A stretch of 64,000 nt of DNA from Planctomycetia bacterium (GTDB lineage: Bacteria; Planctomycetota; UBA8108; UBA1146), in the NCBI GenBank assembly GCA_012269595.1, contig JAAXJX010000005.1, forward strand, positions 1 through 64,000. The letters run 5' to 3'. How positions within the stretch are numbered: position 1 is the stretch's first letter; every line of letters begins with the position of its first letter. Shown here in pieces: positions 23,307 to 32,900 of this stretch. The notes under the pieces were generated by a model. The model was given only the letters and a program-made list of their open reading frames with translations. It was not told the origin of the DNA and searched no databases. The translations under genes were made by a program, and so were the position numbers.

Positions 23307-24499
23307 TGTTGAATCGCTCCAATCATCAAAAACCGAACTCGGGAAACAGGTTGTTCCTGTTCGGTCTTGCACTGCTCTTCGCTCTGACTCTTTCCTTCCC
23401 GGCAGAAGCCGGTGGCAACGGAGTGGCGATTACCGGTGCACAGGTTCTTCTCCCCGATGGAAATCTGGAGGGGGACTGGGCGGTTATCGTCGGAAATGAC
23501 GGCAAGATTCAGGCATTGGTGCCCGGTTCCACCGTCGATGAGAAGGCGTTTGACCAGGTTTACCGCGCCCCGGAAGGATCCGTCCTGACCCCGGGATTGC
23601 ACGATCTCATGGGTGCGCTGGGTACGCGTGGAAAATCCGGCTCCTTGCGTTCCGGAACCGTTCTGGTCGACGATCAGCTCGACGCCGGGAGCAGTTTCGA
23701 CTCTTCGGACCCGTGGCTGGATGTCGCCGCTCACCACGGGGTGCTCTACACCACTCTGGTGGCGCAGCCTCTCGGAGTCGTCAATGGAAAGAGTGCGACC
23801 TTCCTTTGCCACAGTGATTCTTCCGCCACCCGATTGGGATCCGGAAAAATGATGCTGGCACTGGGTGACTCTGTTCTCTCTGCGAACCGGGTTCCGACCA
23901 GTCGAACCGCATTGCTCTCCATCTGGAGAGAGTGGATGCAGACAGGCCCTGAGGCTCTGAAAAATCCGGGCCTTCTTTACGTGGCGGAGGGAATCGATTT
24001 GCGCCAGGCACTCGCATTGCCCTGGTCAGCCGATGCGATTCCGGTCTTCATTCACACTGGTGGTGATGGCCGTTCCCCGTTGAATCTCGTGAAAGATCTT
24101 CCCAAGCCGGTGCATATGGTCGTCGGACCTCTGTTGGATGGTGGAAGCCGTGCCCATCTCATGATGGCGGTAAAGGCTTCGAAGCAGGGGGTGGAATTAA
24201 GTTTTGCCGGTGGACTTCCGGCAGGTCCCGCCGATCACCTCCGTGGAAGTGCAGCCATGGCTGTTTCCGCGGGGATGGATGCGGCCGCTGCCCGCAGAGC
24301 ACTTTTCAGTAATCCGGCGAAAGTTTCCGGAGCGCTGGAGACGGGAGAGGTTGCCGCAGGCAAGAGAGCGGATCTGGTTCTTTTCTCGGGAGATCCCCTC
24401 GACACCGCTTCCAGCGTGATTCACGTCTGGCGTGGCGGGCAGGGAACGCGGGTTGCCGAACCCGGTAAAGTGAATGAATTGGAGAGCGTCAGAAAATGA
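23306..24499 (+). CDS. Array gene 2: short exported amidohydrolase-like protein, metal motif lost
   Basis: 397 residues, the smallest of the array. A signal peptide (LFLFGLALLFALTLSFPAEA) precedes the beta domain ITGAQVLLPDGNLEG. The metal motif position reads LTPGLHDLMGALG and lacks HxH. Near the end, RAALFSNPAKVSGALETG-like sequence followed by GKRADLVLFSGDP matches the C-terminal signature of imidazolonepropionase-type amidohydrolases, confirming the fold. No charged insert is present. It overlaps gene 1 by 1 bp and gene 3 by 4 bp. The lost ligands suggest a non-catalytic partner. Confidence 0.75.
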   Translation: MLNRSNHQKPNSGNRLFLFGLALLFALTLSFPAEAGGNGVAITGAQVLLPDGNLEGDWAVIVGNDGKIQALVPGSTVDEKAFDQVYRAPEGSVLTPGLHDLMGALGTRGKSGSLRSGTVLVDDQLDAGSSFDSSDPWLDVAAHHGVLYTTLVAQPLGVVNGKSATFLCHSDSSATRLGSGKMMLALGDSVLSANRVPTSRTALLSIWREWMQTGPEALKNPGLLYVAEGIDLRQALALPWSADAIPVFIHTGGDGRSPLNLVKDLPKPVHMVVGPLLDGGSRAHLMMAVKASKQGVELSFAGGLPAGPADHLRGSAAMAVSAGMDAAAARRALFSNPAKVSGALETGEVAAGKRADLVLFSGDPLDTASSVIHVWRGGQGTRVAEPGKVNELESVRK

Positions 24500-26025
24500 A
24501 CAACACATCCAAGAACCCCCTGATGCTGTGGGTCTTTGCTCTGATCACCGGATTCTGTTTCTCGCCACTTCTTGCCGAAGAAGAGGCCGTGAAAACGATC
24601 AACTCCTATGTGGTGAAAGCGGGCAAGGCTCACCTCGGCAATGGCCAGACGGTCGACAATGCGGTCATCGTTGTCCGTGAAGGACGAATCGAAAGTGTCA
24701 CCTCCGGTGGCGCTGTTCCGGAAGGACTGGAGGTCATGGAGGTTGCTGAAGTGACCCCTGGCCTGATCGATGCCAACGCCAAGATCGACGTCATGGACGC
24801 AATGCTCTATCCCACCGAGGATCCACGATTGACGATCCTTCGAGCATTGGGGATGGAAGACCAGTACCACGGCGGCGATGTCTGTCCCTGCGGAACGGTC
24901 TGTCCTGCCCAGACGCTTCACCGTCATGACGAGAGCTGTCTCTTCTGTGGATACCCGGAGCATGATCCCCATGCTCACGCTCATGATGAGGAAGAGGAAG
25001 AAGAGGAACTTGCTGAGCTGAAGCGTGAAGCGATGGCTGCCGGAGTTCCCAGTGAGAGCGGGCTGATCACGGACCAGTCGAGCGAGGTGGTTCCCCAATT
25101 CGAGATCATGGACGGTATCGATCACGGATCAAAAGATTTTGATCGTCTGCTCCAGGAGGGGGTAACCACGGTTTACATCAGTCCCGATGGATCTGCCGTG
25201 ATCGGATCCCGCGGAGCCACGATGCGCACCGGCGGTCCCATCACCGATCGCTTCATGGGAACCGGTTCTGTCAAAACGGTGGTCGGTAGTGACGCCTACC
25301 GCTACGGCACCCGAAATCGCAGCCCTTTCCGCGGCTTTGTTTCCATCTACACCCGTCGTCCCGATTCCCGTATGGGCGTGGGCTGGGTTTTCCGCAGGGC
25401 ATTCTACGATGCCCTTCTTCGTGCCCGGGGCCTTGAGCCGACCGGTGCCGACAAAACCTCTGCGGAGGCTTCCCGGGTTTTGCAGGGAGTCCTCGCCGGA
25501 GATGTACCGATGAGGATTCAGGCCAGAACCGGCAGCGACATCGAAACTGCCTTCCGCTTTGCCAATGAGTTTGGCATTTCCTTCACACTGGAAGATCCGG
25601 TGGAAGCGTGGAAAAGGGTCGATCTCCTCAAGCAAACAGAAACACCCGTGGTCTTCGGCCCCATCTTCGATCAGCCCAGCGGAATCACTGCGGGCTCGCG
25701 TGAAATGCGTAATCGAAGACTTCACACGGTTCGCGATCTTTCTGACGCCGGTATCCCGATGGCTCTCAGTGCGCAGGATCTGCGCGGTGAAGAGGGCCTT
25801 GCCCGTCAGGCGATGCTGGCGATTCGATTCGGTGTCGACCCTGCGGAGGCGTTGCGAATGGTGACTCAGTACCCGGCCCAGTTGCTGGGAATCGAAAAAG
25901 AGGTGGGAACCCTTGAGCCGGGACGCAGAGCTGACCTGGTTTGCTGGAACGGTTCCCCATTCTCAGCCTTGACCCGCATCGAAAAGGTCATGCTGGACGG
26001 CGTACTTTCATACGAGAGAAATTGA
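24496..26025 (+). CDS. Array gene 3: exported amidohydrolase-like protein with Cys/His-rich insert
   Basis: 509 residues with a signal peptide (LWVFALITGFCFSPLLA). The beta domain (NAVIVVREGRIESV) and the C-terminal GTLEPGRRADLVCWNGSPF mark the amidohydrolase fold. The metal motif is lost (TPGLIDANAKID). Residues about 128-165 form a unique insert with CPCGTVC, HRHDESCLFC, HDPHAHAHD and then a run of Glu; four to five cysteines and seven histidines make metal binding likely. The insert is followed by an acidic helix. It overlaps gene 2 by 4 bp. The insert may bring metal to the array complex, which is only an inference. Confidence 0.76.
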   Translation: MNNTSKNPLMLWVFALITGFCFSPLLAEEEAVKTINSYVVKAGKAHLGNGQTVDNAVIVVREGRIESVTSGGAVPEGLEVMEVAEVTPGLIDANAKIDVMDAMLYPTEDPRLTILRALGMEDQYHGGDVCPCGTVCPAQTLHRHDESCLFCGYPEHDPHAHAHDEEEEEEELAELKREAMAAGVPSESGLITDQSSEVVPQFEIMDGIDHGSKDFDRLLQEGVTTVYISPDGSAVIGSRGATMRTGGPITDRFMGTGSVKTVVGSDAYRYGTRNRSPFRGFVSIYTRRPDSRMGVGWVFRRAFYDALLRARGLEPTGADKTSAEASRVLQGVLAGDVPMRIQARTGSDIETAFRFANEFGISFTLEDPVEAWKRVDLLKQTETPVVFGPIFDQPSGITAGSREMRNRRLHTVRDLSDAGIPMALSAQDLRGEEGLARQAMLAIRFGVDPAEALRMVTQYPAQLLGIEKEVGTLEPGRRADLVCWNGSPFSALTRIEKVMLDGVLSYERN

Positions 26026-26076
26026 GCTAAACCTTCCACCCGCACTGCGGAGGAAGCATTGAAACCGAGGTAATCG

Positions 26077-27618
26077 ATGTCGACCCTGACTCATAAATTC
26101 CTGACTCTGGGAATCGCCCTCCTGCTGCTCTTTCAGCAGGGAGTCGCCGAAGCCCAGTCATCTCCCAAGGTGGCCCTGACAGGCGGCAAGATCCTGACTG
26201 TCTCCGGTGCACCCGTCGTCGATGGAACCATTCTGATCGAGAATGGAATCATTCAGGCGGTGGGCGGAGCAGACATGGAAGTTCCTTACGACGCCATGGA
26301 AGTGGATTGCAGCGGAATGATCCTGGCACCCGGATTGGTGGATGCCCACAATCCCGCAGGATTGGACATTCCCAACGAGAATCTGTCGGTGGCCCCCTTC
26401 GTCGATGTCTACGACGCCATCGACCCTTCCCGTTTCTTCTTTGAAAACTCCCTGAGAAATGGCATCTCCACGGTTCACGTCATGCAGGGCAACAACTGCG
26501 TGGTGGGCGGAGTGAGCCGGATCGTGCATCCGATCGGTCTCTCTCCCGATGAGATGACCCGTTTGCCGGGAATCGCTCTCAAGATGTCCGTGACTCCCAA
26601 AGGTGGGTACGACCGCCTTCGCCAGCGTGCAGAACTTCGAGGTGTCTTCAGCGAGTTTGATCGCTGGCATGAAAACCTCGCCGAGACACGCTACGAACAG
26701 GAAGCGGAAAACAGTGATGAATTGAATCCCTTGCCTCCCGCCGAAGCGCGTGAGAAGGGGAAGTCGATGATCCGTGAAGAGGACCTCGACGACCGCCATC
26801 GTCATCTGGCTTATCTCGATGGAGGAAAGCTGGGGGCCTGGATCCATTGCGGTGCTGCGACCGATGTGGCTCCTGCCATCGCGATGATTGCAGACAGGGG
26901 CTGGACCGGAAGGGCGGTTCTCGTGCTGTCCGGGGACGCTCACCTTGCAGCGGCTGAGATTGCTGCGGCCAAGGTACCTGTGGTTCTTGACAGTGATCTG
27001 ATCCACCGCGAAAGAGATGCCATCACCGGAGAGGTGGAGGAGACCTTCATTCCCGAGGTGATGCGTCAGAACAGGATTCGTTTCGCCCTTCAGGCGGGTC
27101 GCAGCAATGTCATGCCGGAAAATCTTTTGACCTATCAGGCTGCGCGCCTGGTTCGTAACGGCATGTCGCAGGAGCAGGCACTGCGCACGATCACTCTGGG
27201 GGCTGCCGAGATCTGTGGGGTCGCAGATCAATACGGATCCATCGACAAGGGCAAGGTCGCCAATATCGTCATGTGGACCGGGAATCCCCTGGAGATGACC
27301 TCATGGGTTCAGAAGGTCTGGATCGAAGGAATCCTCGCATACGACCGTGAGATGGATGCCCGTCTGCAGCGCCTCTTCCCAGAAATGGAGGAAGAGGAGA
27401 GTTCTGACGAATCCAAGAAGATGGAAGAAACTTCCGAGGGAGCATCCGGCGAGGAAGCCAAGGGAGAAGAGGGTTCGACTGAAGAGGGAGCTGGAGCCAA
27501 AGGGTCAGAAGAGACCCAGGAAGATGCCGAGCCCCTGAAAAAGGATGGCAAGAGCGAAGAGAAACCCGCACCCAGCCCCGCTCCCGATACTGATTCGGCA
27601 AGCAAGGGAGGACTCTAG
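26077..27618 (+). CDS. Array gene 4: exported amidohydrolase-like protein with acidic tail
   Basis: 513 residues. A signal peptide (FLTLGIALLLLFQQGVAEA) leads into ILIENGIIQAVGGA. The metal motif reads LAPGLVDAHNPAG, keeping one His of HxH. The C-terminal signature YGSIDKGKVANIVMWTGNP is well preserved. The last 75 or so residues (from about 437) are a disordered Glu/Ser/Lys tail ending PAPSPAPDTD, rare in this family. The gene is separated from gene 3 by 51 bp, the only sizeable gap within the array. One remaining His means catalysis is doubtful. Confidence 0.76.
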   Translation: MSTLTHKFLTLGIALLLLFQQGVAEAQSSPKVALTGGKILTVSGAPVVDGTILIENGIIQAVGGADMEVPYDAMEVDCSGMILAPGLVDAHNPAGLDIPNENLSVAPFVDVYDAIDPSRFFFENSLRNGISTVHVMQGNNCVVGGVSRIVHPIGLSPDEMTRLPGIALKMSVTPKGGYDRLRQRAELRGVFSEFDRWHENLAETRYEQEAENSDELNPLPPAEAREKGKSMIREEDLDDRHRHLAYLDGGKLGAWIHCGAATDVAPAIAMIADRGWTGRAVLVLSGDAHLAAAEIAAAKVPVVLDSDLIHRERDAITGEVEETFIPEVMRQNRIRFALQAGRSNVMPENLLTYQAARLVRNGMSQEQALRTITLGAAEICGVADQYGSIDKGKVANIVMWTGNPLEMTSWVQKVWIEGILAYDREMDARLQRLFPEMEEEESSDESKKMEETSEGASGEEAKGEEGSTEEGAGAKGSEETQEDAEPLKKDGKSEEKPAPSPAPDTDSASKGGL

Positions 27619-27619
27619 G

Positions 27620-30343
27620 ATGCAGACAGGCAAGTGGACCCGGTTGACCGGGTTACTGCTCCTGATACTGGTGTTGCTCCCATCGGCAGAGGTCCGGGCA
27701 GGCGGAGATTTTGTTCTTCGCGCCGGGCATTTGCATACCGGGCAGCAATCGCTTGTGGATGGAGCCATCGTTGTTCGAGATGGCCGTGTCGTGGATTGCG
27801 GTCCATGGGCCCAGATCTCCGCCGGTTTGGTGGGTGATCTTCCGCTGTTGCATTGGCCTGACGCCTATGTGACACCCGGGCTCGTTGCGGCCTCCAGTGC
27901 GGTTGTCGGTCCCCACCGTGGTGACGAATCGATTTCCGCCGCATTCCGGGCCGTCGATGGATACAACACCTACGGCGATCATCGCCCACTCCTGGAAACA
28001 GGCGTGACCACGATTCATGTCAATCCCGGTGAACACCGACTGATGTCGGGTCAGGGGGCGGTGGTGAAGCTGGAGGGTGCTCCTGCCGGCAGGGTTCTGG
28101 TCGATTCATCCGACCTGGCGATCTCCCTCAGGGATCGGGTCGACAATCCCGATCCCCTTCTGGAGATTCCCTTCCCCGCTTCCAGTGATGTTCAGATTGA
28201 ACCGCCCGCGCCGCAAAGACCCGCAAGCCGAATCGATCGGCTTCTGGCCTTGCGTGAGGCCATCGATATGGCGGGAAAAGATTCTCTCGCCCACGGTGAG
28301 CTCGCCAAGGTCTGGGGCACCGGTGTTCCCATGCGTATCTCCGTGGATGCCGCTCCCGATCTTCAGGGCATGCTTCAGATGATGCAGTCGGAAGGTCGTC
28401 AGGGATATCTTGTAGCGGATGCCATGGTGGGCGGCATGGAAGCCGATCTGGCTGCTGCCGGAGTTCCGGTGGTCCTGCGAATGAGAGGGCCTCAGGGGGA
28501 TATTCCCAACGGAGGCGTCCTTCGCTCCCACGGTTTTCCGCATCTGAAGGACAGTCCCGCATGGGCGCTGGCCCCTCCCGGTGATGACCTTTCCCAGTTG
28601 GGTTGGGCGATGAGTGAAGCAGCCGCTGCGATGGATTCCCCGGAATCGGTGATTCCATGGGTGACTCACAATGCAGCCCGCATCCTCGGAGTTGCAGACC
28701 GGGTGGGACACCTCCATCCCGGAGCCGACGCCGATATCGTGGTCTGGAATGATGCACCCTGGAAGATTCACGCCCGTCCCCTCGAGGTTTTTGTCGAGGG
28801 TTTGAGAGCGTGGCAGCCGGAAGAGCAGCACACCAAAGTGATCAGCGCGGAGACGATCTGGATCTCTCCAGGGGAACAGTTGACTGATGCCCAGGTCCTG
28901 ATCGAGAACGGTGTCATTACCGCGGTCGGTCACCGTGTTCCTCACCCGCCGCATTGCCAGGTGATCGACGCCGGACCCGGCAGTTTTCTTGCCCCGGGAT
29001 TTATCGATTGTTACGGCCATCTGGGATTGGAGGGTGACTCCGCCTCGATGGGAACGGGAGATCGATTGCACCGGACGCTTGGGGTGACCGGCGACCGTGA
29101 GCACAGCGTGGCTCTGGCTGGAGTGACCAGTCAGTTGCTGGCACCGAAGCGACTGCAGCGTGGTGCAGGGATAGGGGTTCTCGCCAAAACTTCCGGAGAC
29201 AGTCGTGAAGCGCGGATCGACGAGCACTACTCGATGCTTCTCCTGGAAATCTCCGATAGCGGATTCGGGGCGATTCGTCGTCTCTTTGATCAAGGGCAGA
29301 AATACCTCGAGTCATGGGAAAAATACGAAAAAGATCTCGCCGAGTGGAAGAAGAAAATAGAAGCCGGGGAGAAGATAGAGAAGAGCAAGCAGGAGGAAGT
29401 CGAGGAGATTCCGGAAGAAAAGCTGGATGACCCCCTGACCGGAATCTGGGAGATGACCATCAGTGGTGGTCCGATTCCCGAGCCTGAAAGCGCCACTCTT
29501 TCGATCACCCTGACCGGATCAGAGTGGGAGGGTCGACTGGTCGAGCCTGCACCGCCCGTTCCGGTGCGGATGGTCGGCACTCTGGAGGGGACGACTCTCA
29601 AGGGGACCATCGAAGTTCCCGACGGAGATCTTCCGGATACCCCGCGGATCGAGGCGGAACTCACCGGTGAAGATTCGATGGAGGGCAAGATTTCGATCCT
29701 GGCCTTCTCTGCGGATCTTTCCGGGACCCGGACCAGCAAGGAGGCGAAAACCTTCAAGGTCACCCGTCGGAAGAAGCAGGACGATGATGGCCGACCGAGG
29801 CCGCCCAGAGTCCGGGCGACTCTGGAACCGATCCGCTCGGTGCTGGAAAAGAAGATTCCGGTTCTCGTATCGGTGAGAGGCTTCAACACCCTGCCGTCCG
29901 TGGTCGATTACTTCACCGGCAAAGAGATTCCTTTTGCCGTTCAACTCGATCAGTTCATGCGCTTCCATAAGGATCTTCTTCTGGAGAAGAAAATCCCCGT
30001 GTTGCTGCCGGATCAGATGAGTTTCGAAGCTGCCGACACCACCTACATGCCCTCCACCTGGTTGGGACGCTCAGGAGTGACTGTTGGCTTCAGAAGTTCC
30101 GCTGCTGATGGCGCCCGCAGATTGCCCTTCAGGGTCCGTGGAGAAGTGGCCAATGGAATGGCGGCGGATGCGGCGCTGGATGCGCTGACCCGGGGAGCGG
30201 CCAAGGTGGTCGGTGCCCATGACCGAATTGGTCAGATCGGCGTCGGCATGGAAGCAGACCTGCTCATTTGGAAGGGACATCCTTTCGAAGGGGGTAGCCG
30301 CCTCGAGAGGGTATTTGTCAATGGAGAGGAGGTCCAACGATGA
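27620..30343 (+). CDS. Array gene 5: tandem double amidohydrolase-like protein
   Basis: 907 residues, roughly two array modules in one chain. The signal peptide is LTGLLLLILVLLPSAEVRA. Module 1 has TPGLVAASSAVV at the metal site (no HxH) and ends with HLHPGADADIVVWNDAPW. Module 2 restarts with VLIENGVITAVGHRV and APGFIDCYGHLGLEG, retaining only one His. A Lys/Glu-rich coiled-coil stretch (about 560-605) leads to a beta-rich domain (about 610-710, GIWEMTISGG onward) that looks like an inserted sandwich. Module 2 closes with IGQIGVGMEADLLIWKGHP. ATG 27620 follows GGAGGACTCTAGG. It overlaps gene 6 by 4 bp. This is a gene fusion or duplication within the array. Confidence 0.78.
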   Translation: MQTGKWTRLTGLLLLILVLLPSAEVRAGGDFVLRAGHLHTGQQSLVDGAIVVRDGRVVDCGPWAQISAGLVGDLPLLHWPDAYVTPGLVAASSAVVGPHRGDESISAAFRAVDGYNTYGDHRPLLETGVTTIHVNPGEHRLMSGQGAVVKLEGAPAGRVLVDSSDLAISLRDRVDNPDPLLEIPFPASSDVQIEPPAPQRPASRIDRLLALREAIDMAGKDSLAHGELAKVWGTGVPMRISVDAAPDLQGMLQMMQSEGRQGYLVADAMVGGMEADLAAAGVPVVLRMRGPQGDIPNGGVLRSHGFPHLKDSPAWALAPPGDDLSQLGWAMSEAAAAMDSPESVIPWVTHNAARILGVADRVGHLHPGADADIVVWNDAPWKIHARPLEVFVEGLRAWQPEEQHTKVISAETIWISPGEQLTDAQVLIENGVITAVGHRVPHPPHCQVIDAGPGSFLAPGFIDCYGHLGLEGDSASMGTGDRLHRTLGVTGDREHSVALAGVTSQLLAPKRLQRGAGIGVLAKTSGDSREARIDEHYSMLLLEISDSGFGAIRRLFDQGQKYLESWEKYEKDLAEWKKKIEAGEKIEKSKQEEVEEIPEEKLDDPLTGIWEMTISGGPIPEPESATLSITLTGSEWEGRLVEPAPPVPVRMVGTLEGTTLKGTIEVPDGDLPDTPRIEAELTGEDSMEGKISILAFSADLSGTRTSKEAKTFKVTRRKKQDDDGRPRPPRVRATLEPIRSVLEKKIPVLVSVRGFNTLPSVVDYFTGKEIPFAVQLDQFMRFHKDLLLEKKIPVLLPDQMSFEAADTTYMPSTWLGRSGVTVGFRSSAADGARRLPFRVRGEVANGMAADAALDALTRGAAKVVGAHDRIGQIGVGMEADLLIWKGHPFEGGSRLERVFVNGEEVQR

Positions 30344-31581
30344 GGATCTCTGCCAATCAATGGATTTTGAGTCTGGCCTTCCTGTTCCTCGTTTGTCTTT
30401 CGGCGGATGCAACCGCCGAGACTCTGGCATTCAAGGTCGGCAAGGTGGTGACCTTTGATACCGAAGAGCGGGTGATCAACAACGCGACCGTGATCGTCGA
30501 AAATGGAAAGATCACGGCGGTGGGGAAATCGAAAGAGATCATGATCCCTGCCGGAGCAAAGGTCTTTGAGCACAAGGATCTGTGGCTGGTTCCCGGCTTT
30601 GTCGAGTGCCACAACCACACCGGAGGCGGATCGCCGGACCTCCATGACTACGTCTACCTGACAAACCCCGGATTGCGCACGCTGGAATCCATCGTCCCCG
30701 ACAACCCGGAGATGATTCGCGCTCGCGCCGGTGGTGTGACGACGGTACTGACGATTCCGGGTAGCGGAAACAATATGTCCGGCTTCGGCACGATCATGAA
30801 GACCTCCGAGGGCACGGTTGCGGAATCCGTCATCAAGGCTCCCGGATCCCTGAAGATCGCCCAGGCAGGAAACCCGGAGCGTTACTTCTACGGTGTGGGA
30901 CGTTCCTTCATGAACTTCAACACCCGTCAGACCCTGCGCAAGGCACGGGATTACCACTTGGCAAGAACCGAGTGGGAGGAGGGTCGCCTCGAGGTCGAGC
31001 CCGCCTTCAACCTGAACTGGGAAGAGTTCCGACCGCTGTTCCGTCGTGAAACCGTGGCTTCGGTTCACACCCAGATTTACCAGGTCCTGATGACCACCGT
31101 CAAAATGGTTGCAGGAGAATTCAACATCCGCACGGTGCTGGATCACTCCACCTTCGACGCCTGGAAAGTCGCTCCGCTCGTCAACGCGGACGAATCGATT
31201 TACACCATCAATGGACCGAGACAGCTTCACTACGATCGCACCCAGAGACGACTGATGGGCAATGCTGCCCGCTGGTGGCAGGGGGGTGTCCGCAAGTTGG
31301 GTATCAATACCGACTCTCCGGTGGTACCGCAGGAAGAGTTGGCCTACCAGGCGAGCATGGCCTGCTACTACGGCTGGAAGCCCTACGAGGCGCTGAAGGG
31401 GATTACCAAGATTCCCGCAGAAGCGCTGATGATGGACCACCGTCTCGGCAGCATCACTGTGGGCCTCGACGCCGATTTTTGCCTTTGGACCGGTGATCCG
31501 ATCGACCCCCGTTCATCCTGCGAGATGACGGTGATCGATGGTGAAGTCACCTACGAAGCCAGTGAGAAGAGGGTTTTCTAA
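30340..31581 (+). CDS. Array gene 6: exported amidohydrolase with intact metal motif
   Basis: 413 residues. Signal peptide LSLAFLFLVCLSADATA, beta domain TVIVENGKITAVGKS, then VPGFVECHNHTGGG, in which His91 and His93 form the HxH motif. Further candidate ligands are LDHSTFDAWK and QLHYD; GINTDSP supplies the late catalytic Asp at 325. The ending RLGSITVGLDADFCLWTGDP is canonical. It is the only array member with a complete-looking active site, so it is the likely enzyme. Imidazolonepropionase-like enzymes hydrolyse cyclic amides or peptides; the substrate here is unknown. It overlaps gene 5 by 4 bp and gene 7 by 1 bp. Confidence 0.85.
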   Translation: MRISANQWILSLAFLFLVCLSADATAETLAFKVGKVVTFDTEERVINNATVIVENGKITAVGKSKEIMIPAGAKVFEHKDLWLVPGFVECHNHTGGGSPDLHDYVYLTNPGLRTLESIVPDNPEMIRARAGGVTTVLTIPGSGNNMSGFGTIMKTSEGTVAESVIKAPGSLKIAQAGNPERYFYGVGRSFMNFNTRQTLRKARDYHLARTEWEEGRLEVEPAFNLNWEEFRPLFRRETVASVHTQIYQVLMTTVKMVAGEFNIRTVLDHSTFDAWKVAPLVNADESIYTINGPRQLHYDRTQRRLMGNAARWWQGGVRKLGINTDSPVVPQEELAYQASMACYYGWKPYEALKGITKIPAEALMMDHRLGSITVGLDADFCLWTGDPIDPRSSCEMTVIDGEVTYEASEKRVF

Positions 31582-32900
31582 TGAGAATCATTCAATGGAC
31601 CTGGATCCTTGCCCTGCTGGCGGGGGTCTCCTCGGATCTGCTGGCGGGTGACCGGGTCACGGTTATTCGTGCAGGCTCCGTGATCACGGGTACCGGTGAG
31701 ACGATCAGTCCCGGTGAAGTGGTCATCGAAGATGGCAAGATCACCCTGATTGGCAATCAGCTCGAGATTCCTGACAACGCCAAAATTATCGAGGCCCGAA
31801 ATCAGACTCTGATGGCGGGACTGGTTCTCTCCCGAACGAGCCAGGGGCTGATCGGCGGAAGAGTCAGCGGTGTAGGCTGTGACCAGACGGTTCTCAGTCG
31901 TTGGGTCGATGGGGAAATGGACTGGGAATCTTTCCTTGAGGCTGGATTTGTTGCTGCCGCCTTTGTTCCTGCCGGCACCGGATTTCATGGACAGGCAGTC
32001 ATCGTGCACACCGCACCTGAAGCAGAAAACCGGATCCTCAAGGAGTCGGTCTATCTGCCACTGACGGTGACGGGCTCTACTTCACTCTACCGAACTGTGT
32101 CCCAGGCCTTTGACGGTGCCCGCAAGGAAATCGAAAAGGTGAAGAAGGCTCGCGAAGAGTGGGACAAAAAGCAGGAAGAGGCCAAGAAGGCCGCCGAAGA
32201 GGCGAAGAAGAAGGAAGCGGAAAAAGGAGACAAGGACAAGGCTGCAGCCGAGAAGGGGGACAAGTCCAAAAAAGACGAAGGTCCCAAGGAGTTCAAGGCG
32301 CCGCCGATGAATCCGGCTCTGGTTCCGCTGGTGGATATTCTCGAAGAGAAAGCCTCCGCCATGCCGCTGGTGATCTCGATCTCTTCTCCCGGTTCGATGC
32401 TGCATGTCGATGCGGCCATGTCGAGCGTCAAGGAGCTGGAGGATCGGGATCCACCTTCGATTTTCGTCTTGCCGGGAGCCCGCAACGGCGCATTCCATGA
32501 AGTGGTCGATGAACTGATCGAACGCAAGGCGACGGTCATGATTCCTCCCGGAATGAGCGTTCTGCCCGATACCTACTATCGCTACCACGTCCCTGCTGCA
32601 CTCTCACGGGGAGGGTGTTCTGTGATCAGCCTGCCGCGTGCGGACAGTGCCAGTGGCATGAGAGATCTTCCGGGATATCTGGCGGAGCAGGTTCGATACG
32701 GCATGTCTGAAAAGGATGCGATCGCCTCACTGACTTCTGCCCCGGCAAAGTTTTTGGGACTGGGCGATCAAATGGGGACGATCGAGGAGGGCAAAGCGGC
32801 CCACCTGATTCTTCTCAATGGATCGTTACTCGACCCGGGAGTGAAAGTCATGAAGACCATGATCTCCGGTGAAGTGGTCTGGGATCGGGAGGATCGCTGA
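31581..32900 (+). CDS. Array gene 7: exported amidohydrolase-like protein with Lys/Glu-rich insert
   Basis: 439 residues. Signal peptide TWILALLAGVSSDLLAG, then EVVIEDGKITLIGN. The metal site reads LMAGLVLSRTSQG and has no HxH. A long charged stretch at about residues 183-243 (KAREEWDKKQEEAKKAAEE is part of it) is probably a coiled coil and is in the same relative place as the insert of gene 1. The end DQMGTIEEGKAAHLILLNG keeps the family signature. It overlaps genes 6 and 8 by one base each. Probably non-catalytic. Confidence 0.75.
   Translation: MRIIQWTWILALLAGVSSDLLAGDRVTVIRAGSVITGTGETISPGEVVIEDGKITLIGNQLEIPDNAKIIEARNQTLMAGLVLSRTSQGLIGGRVSGVGCDQTVLSRWVDGEMDWESFLEAGFVAAAFVPAGTGFHGQAVIVHTAPEAENRILKESVYLPLTVTGSTSLYRTVSQAFDGARKEIEKVKKAREEWDKKQEEAKKAAEEAKKKEAEKGDKDKAAAEKGDKSKKDEGPKEFKAPPMNPALVPLVDILEEKASAMPLVISISSPGSMLHVDAAMSSVKELEDRDPPSIFVLPGARNGAFHEVVDELIERKATVMIPPGMSVLPDTYYRYHVPAALSRGGCSVISLPRADSASGMRDLPGYLAEQVRYGMSEKDAIASLTSAPAKFLGLGDQMGTIEEGKAAHLILLNGSLLDPGVKVMKTMISGEVVWDREDR

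Noticed and set aside
28106-31440. Long minus-strand frames of about 395 and 402 codons in the amidohydrolase array
   Set aside because: Both are antisense to overlapping array genes with strong family signatures.
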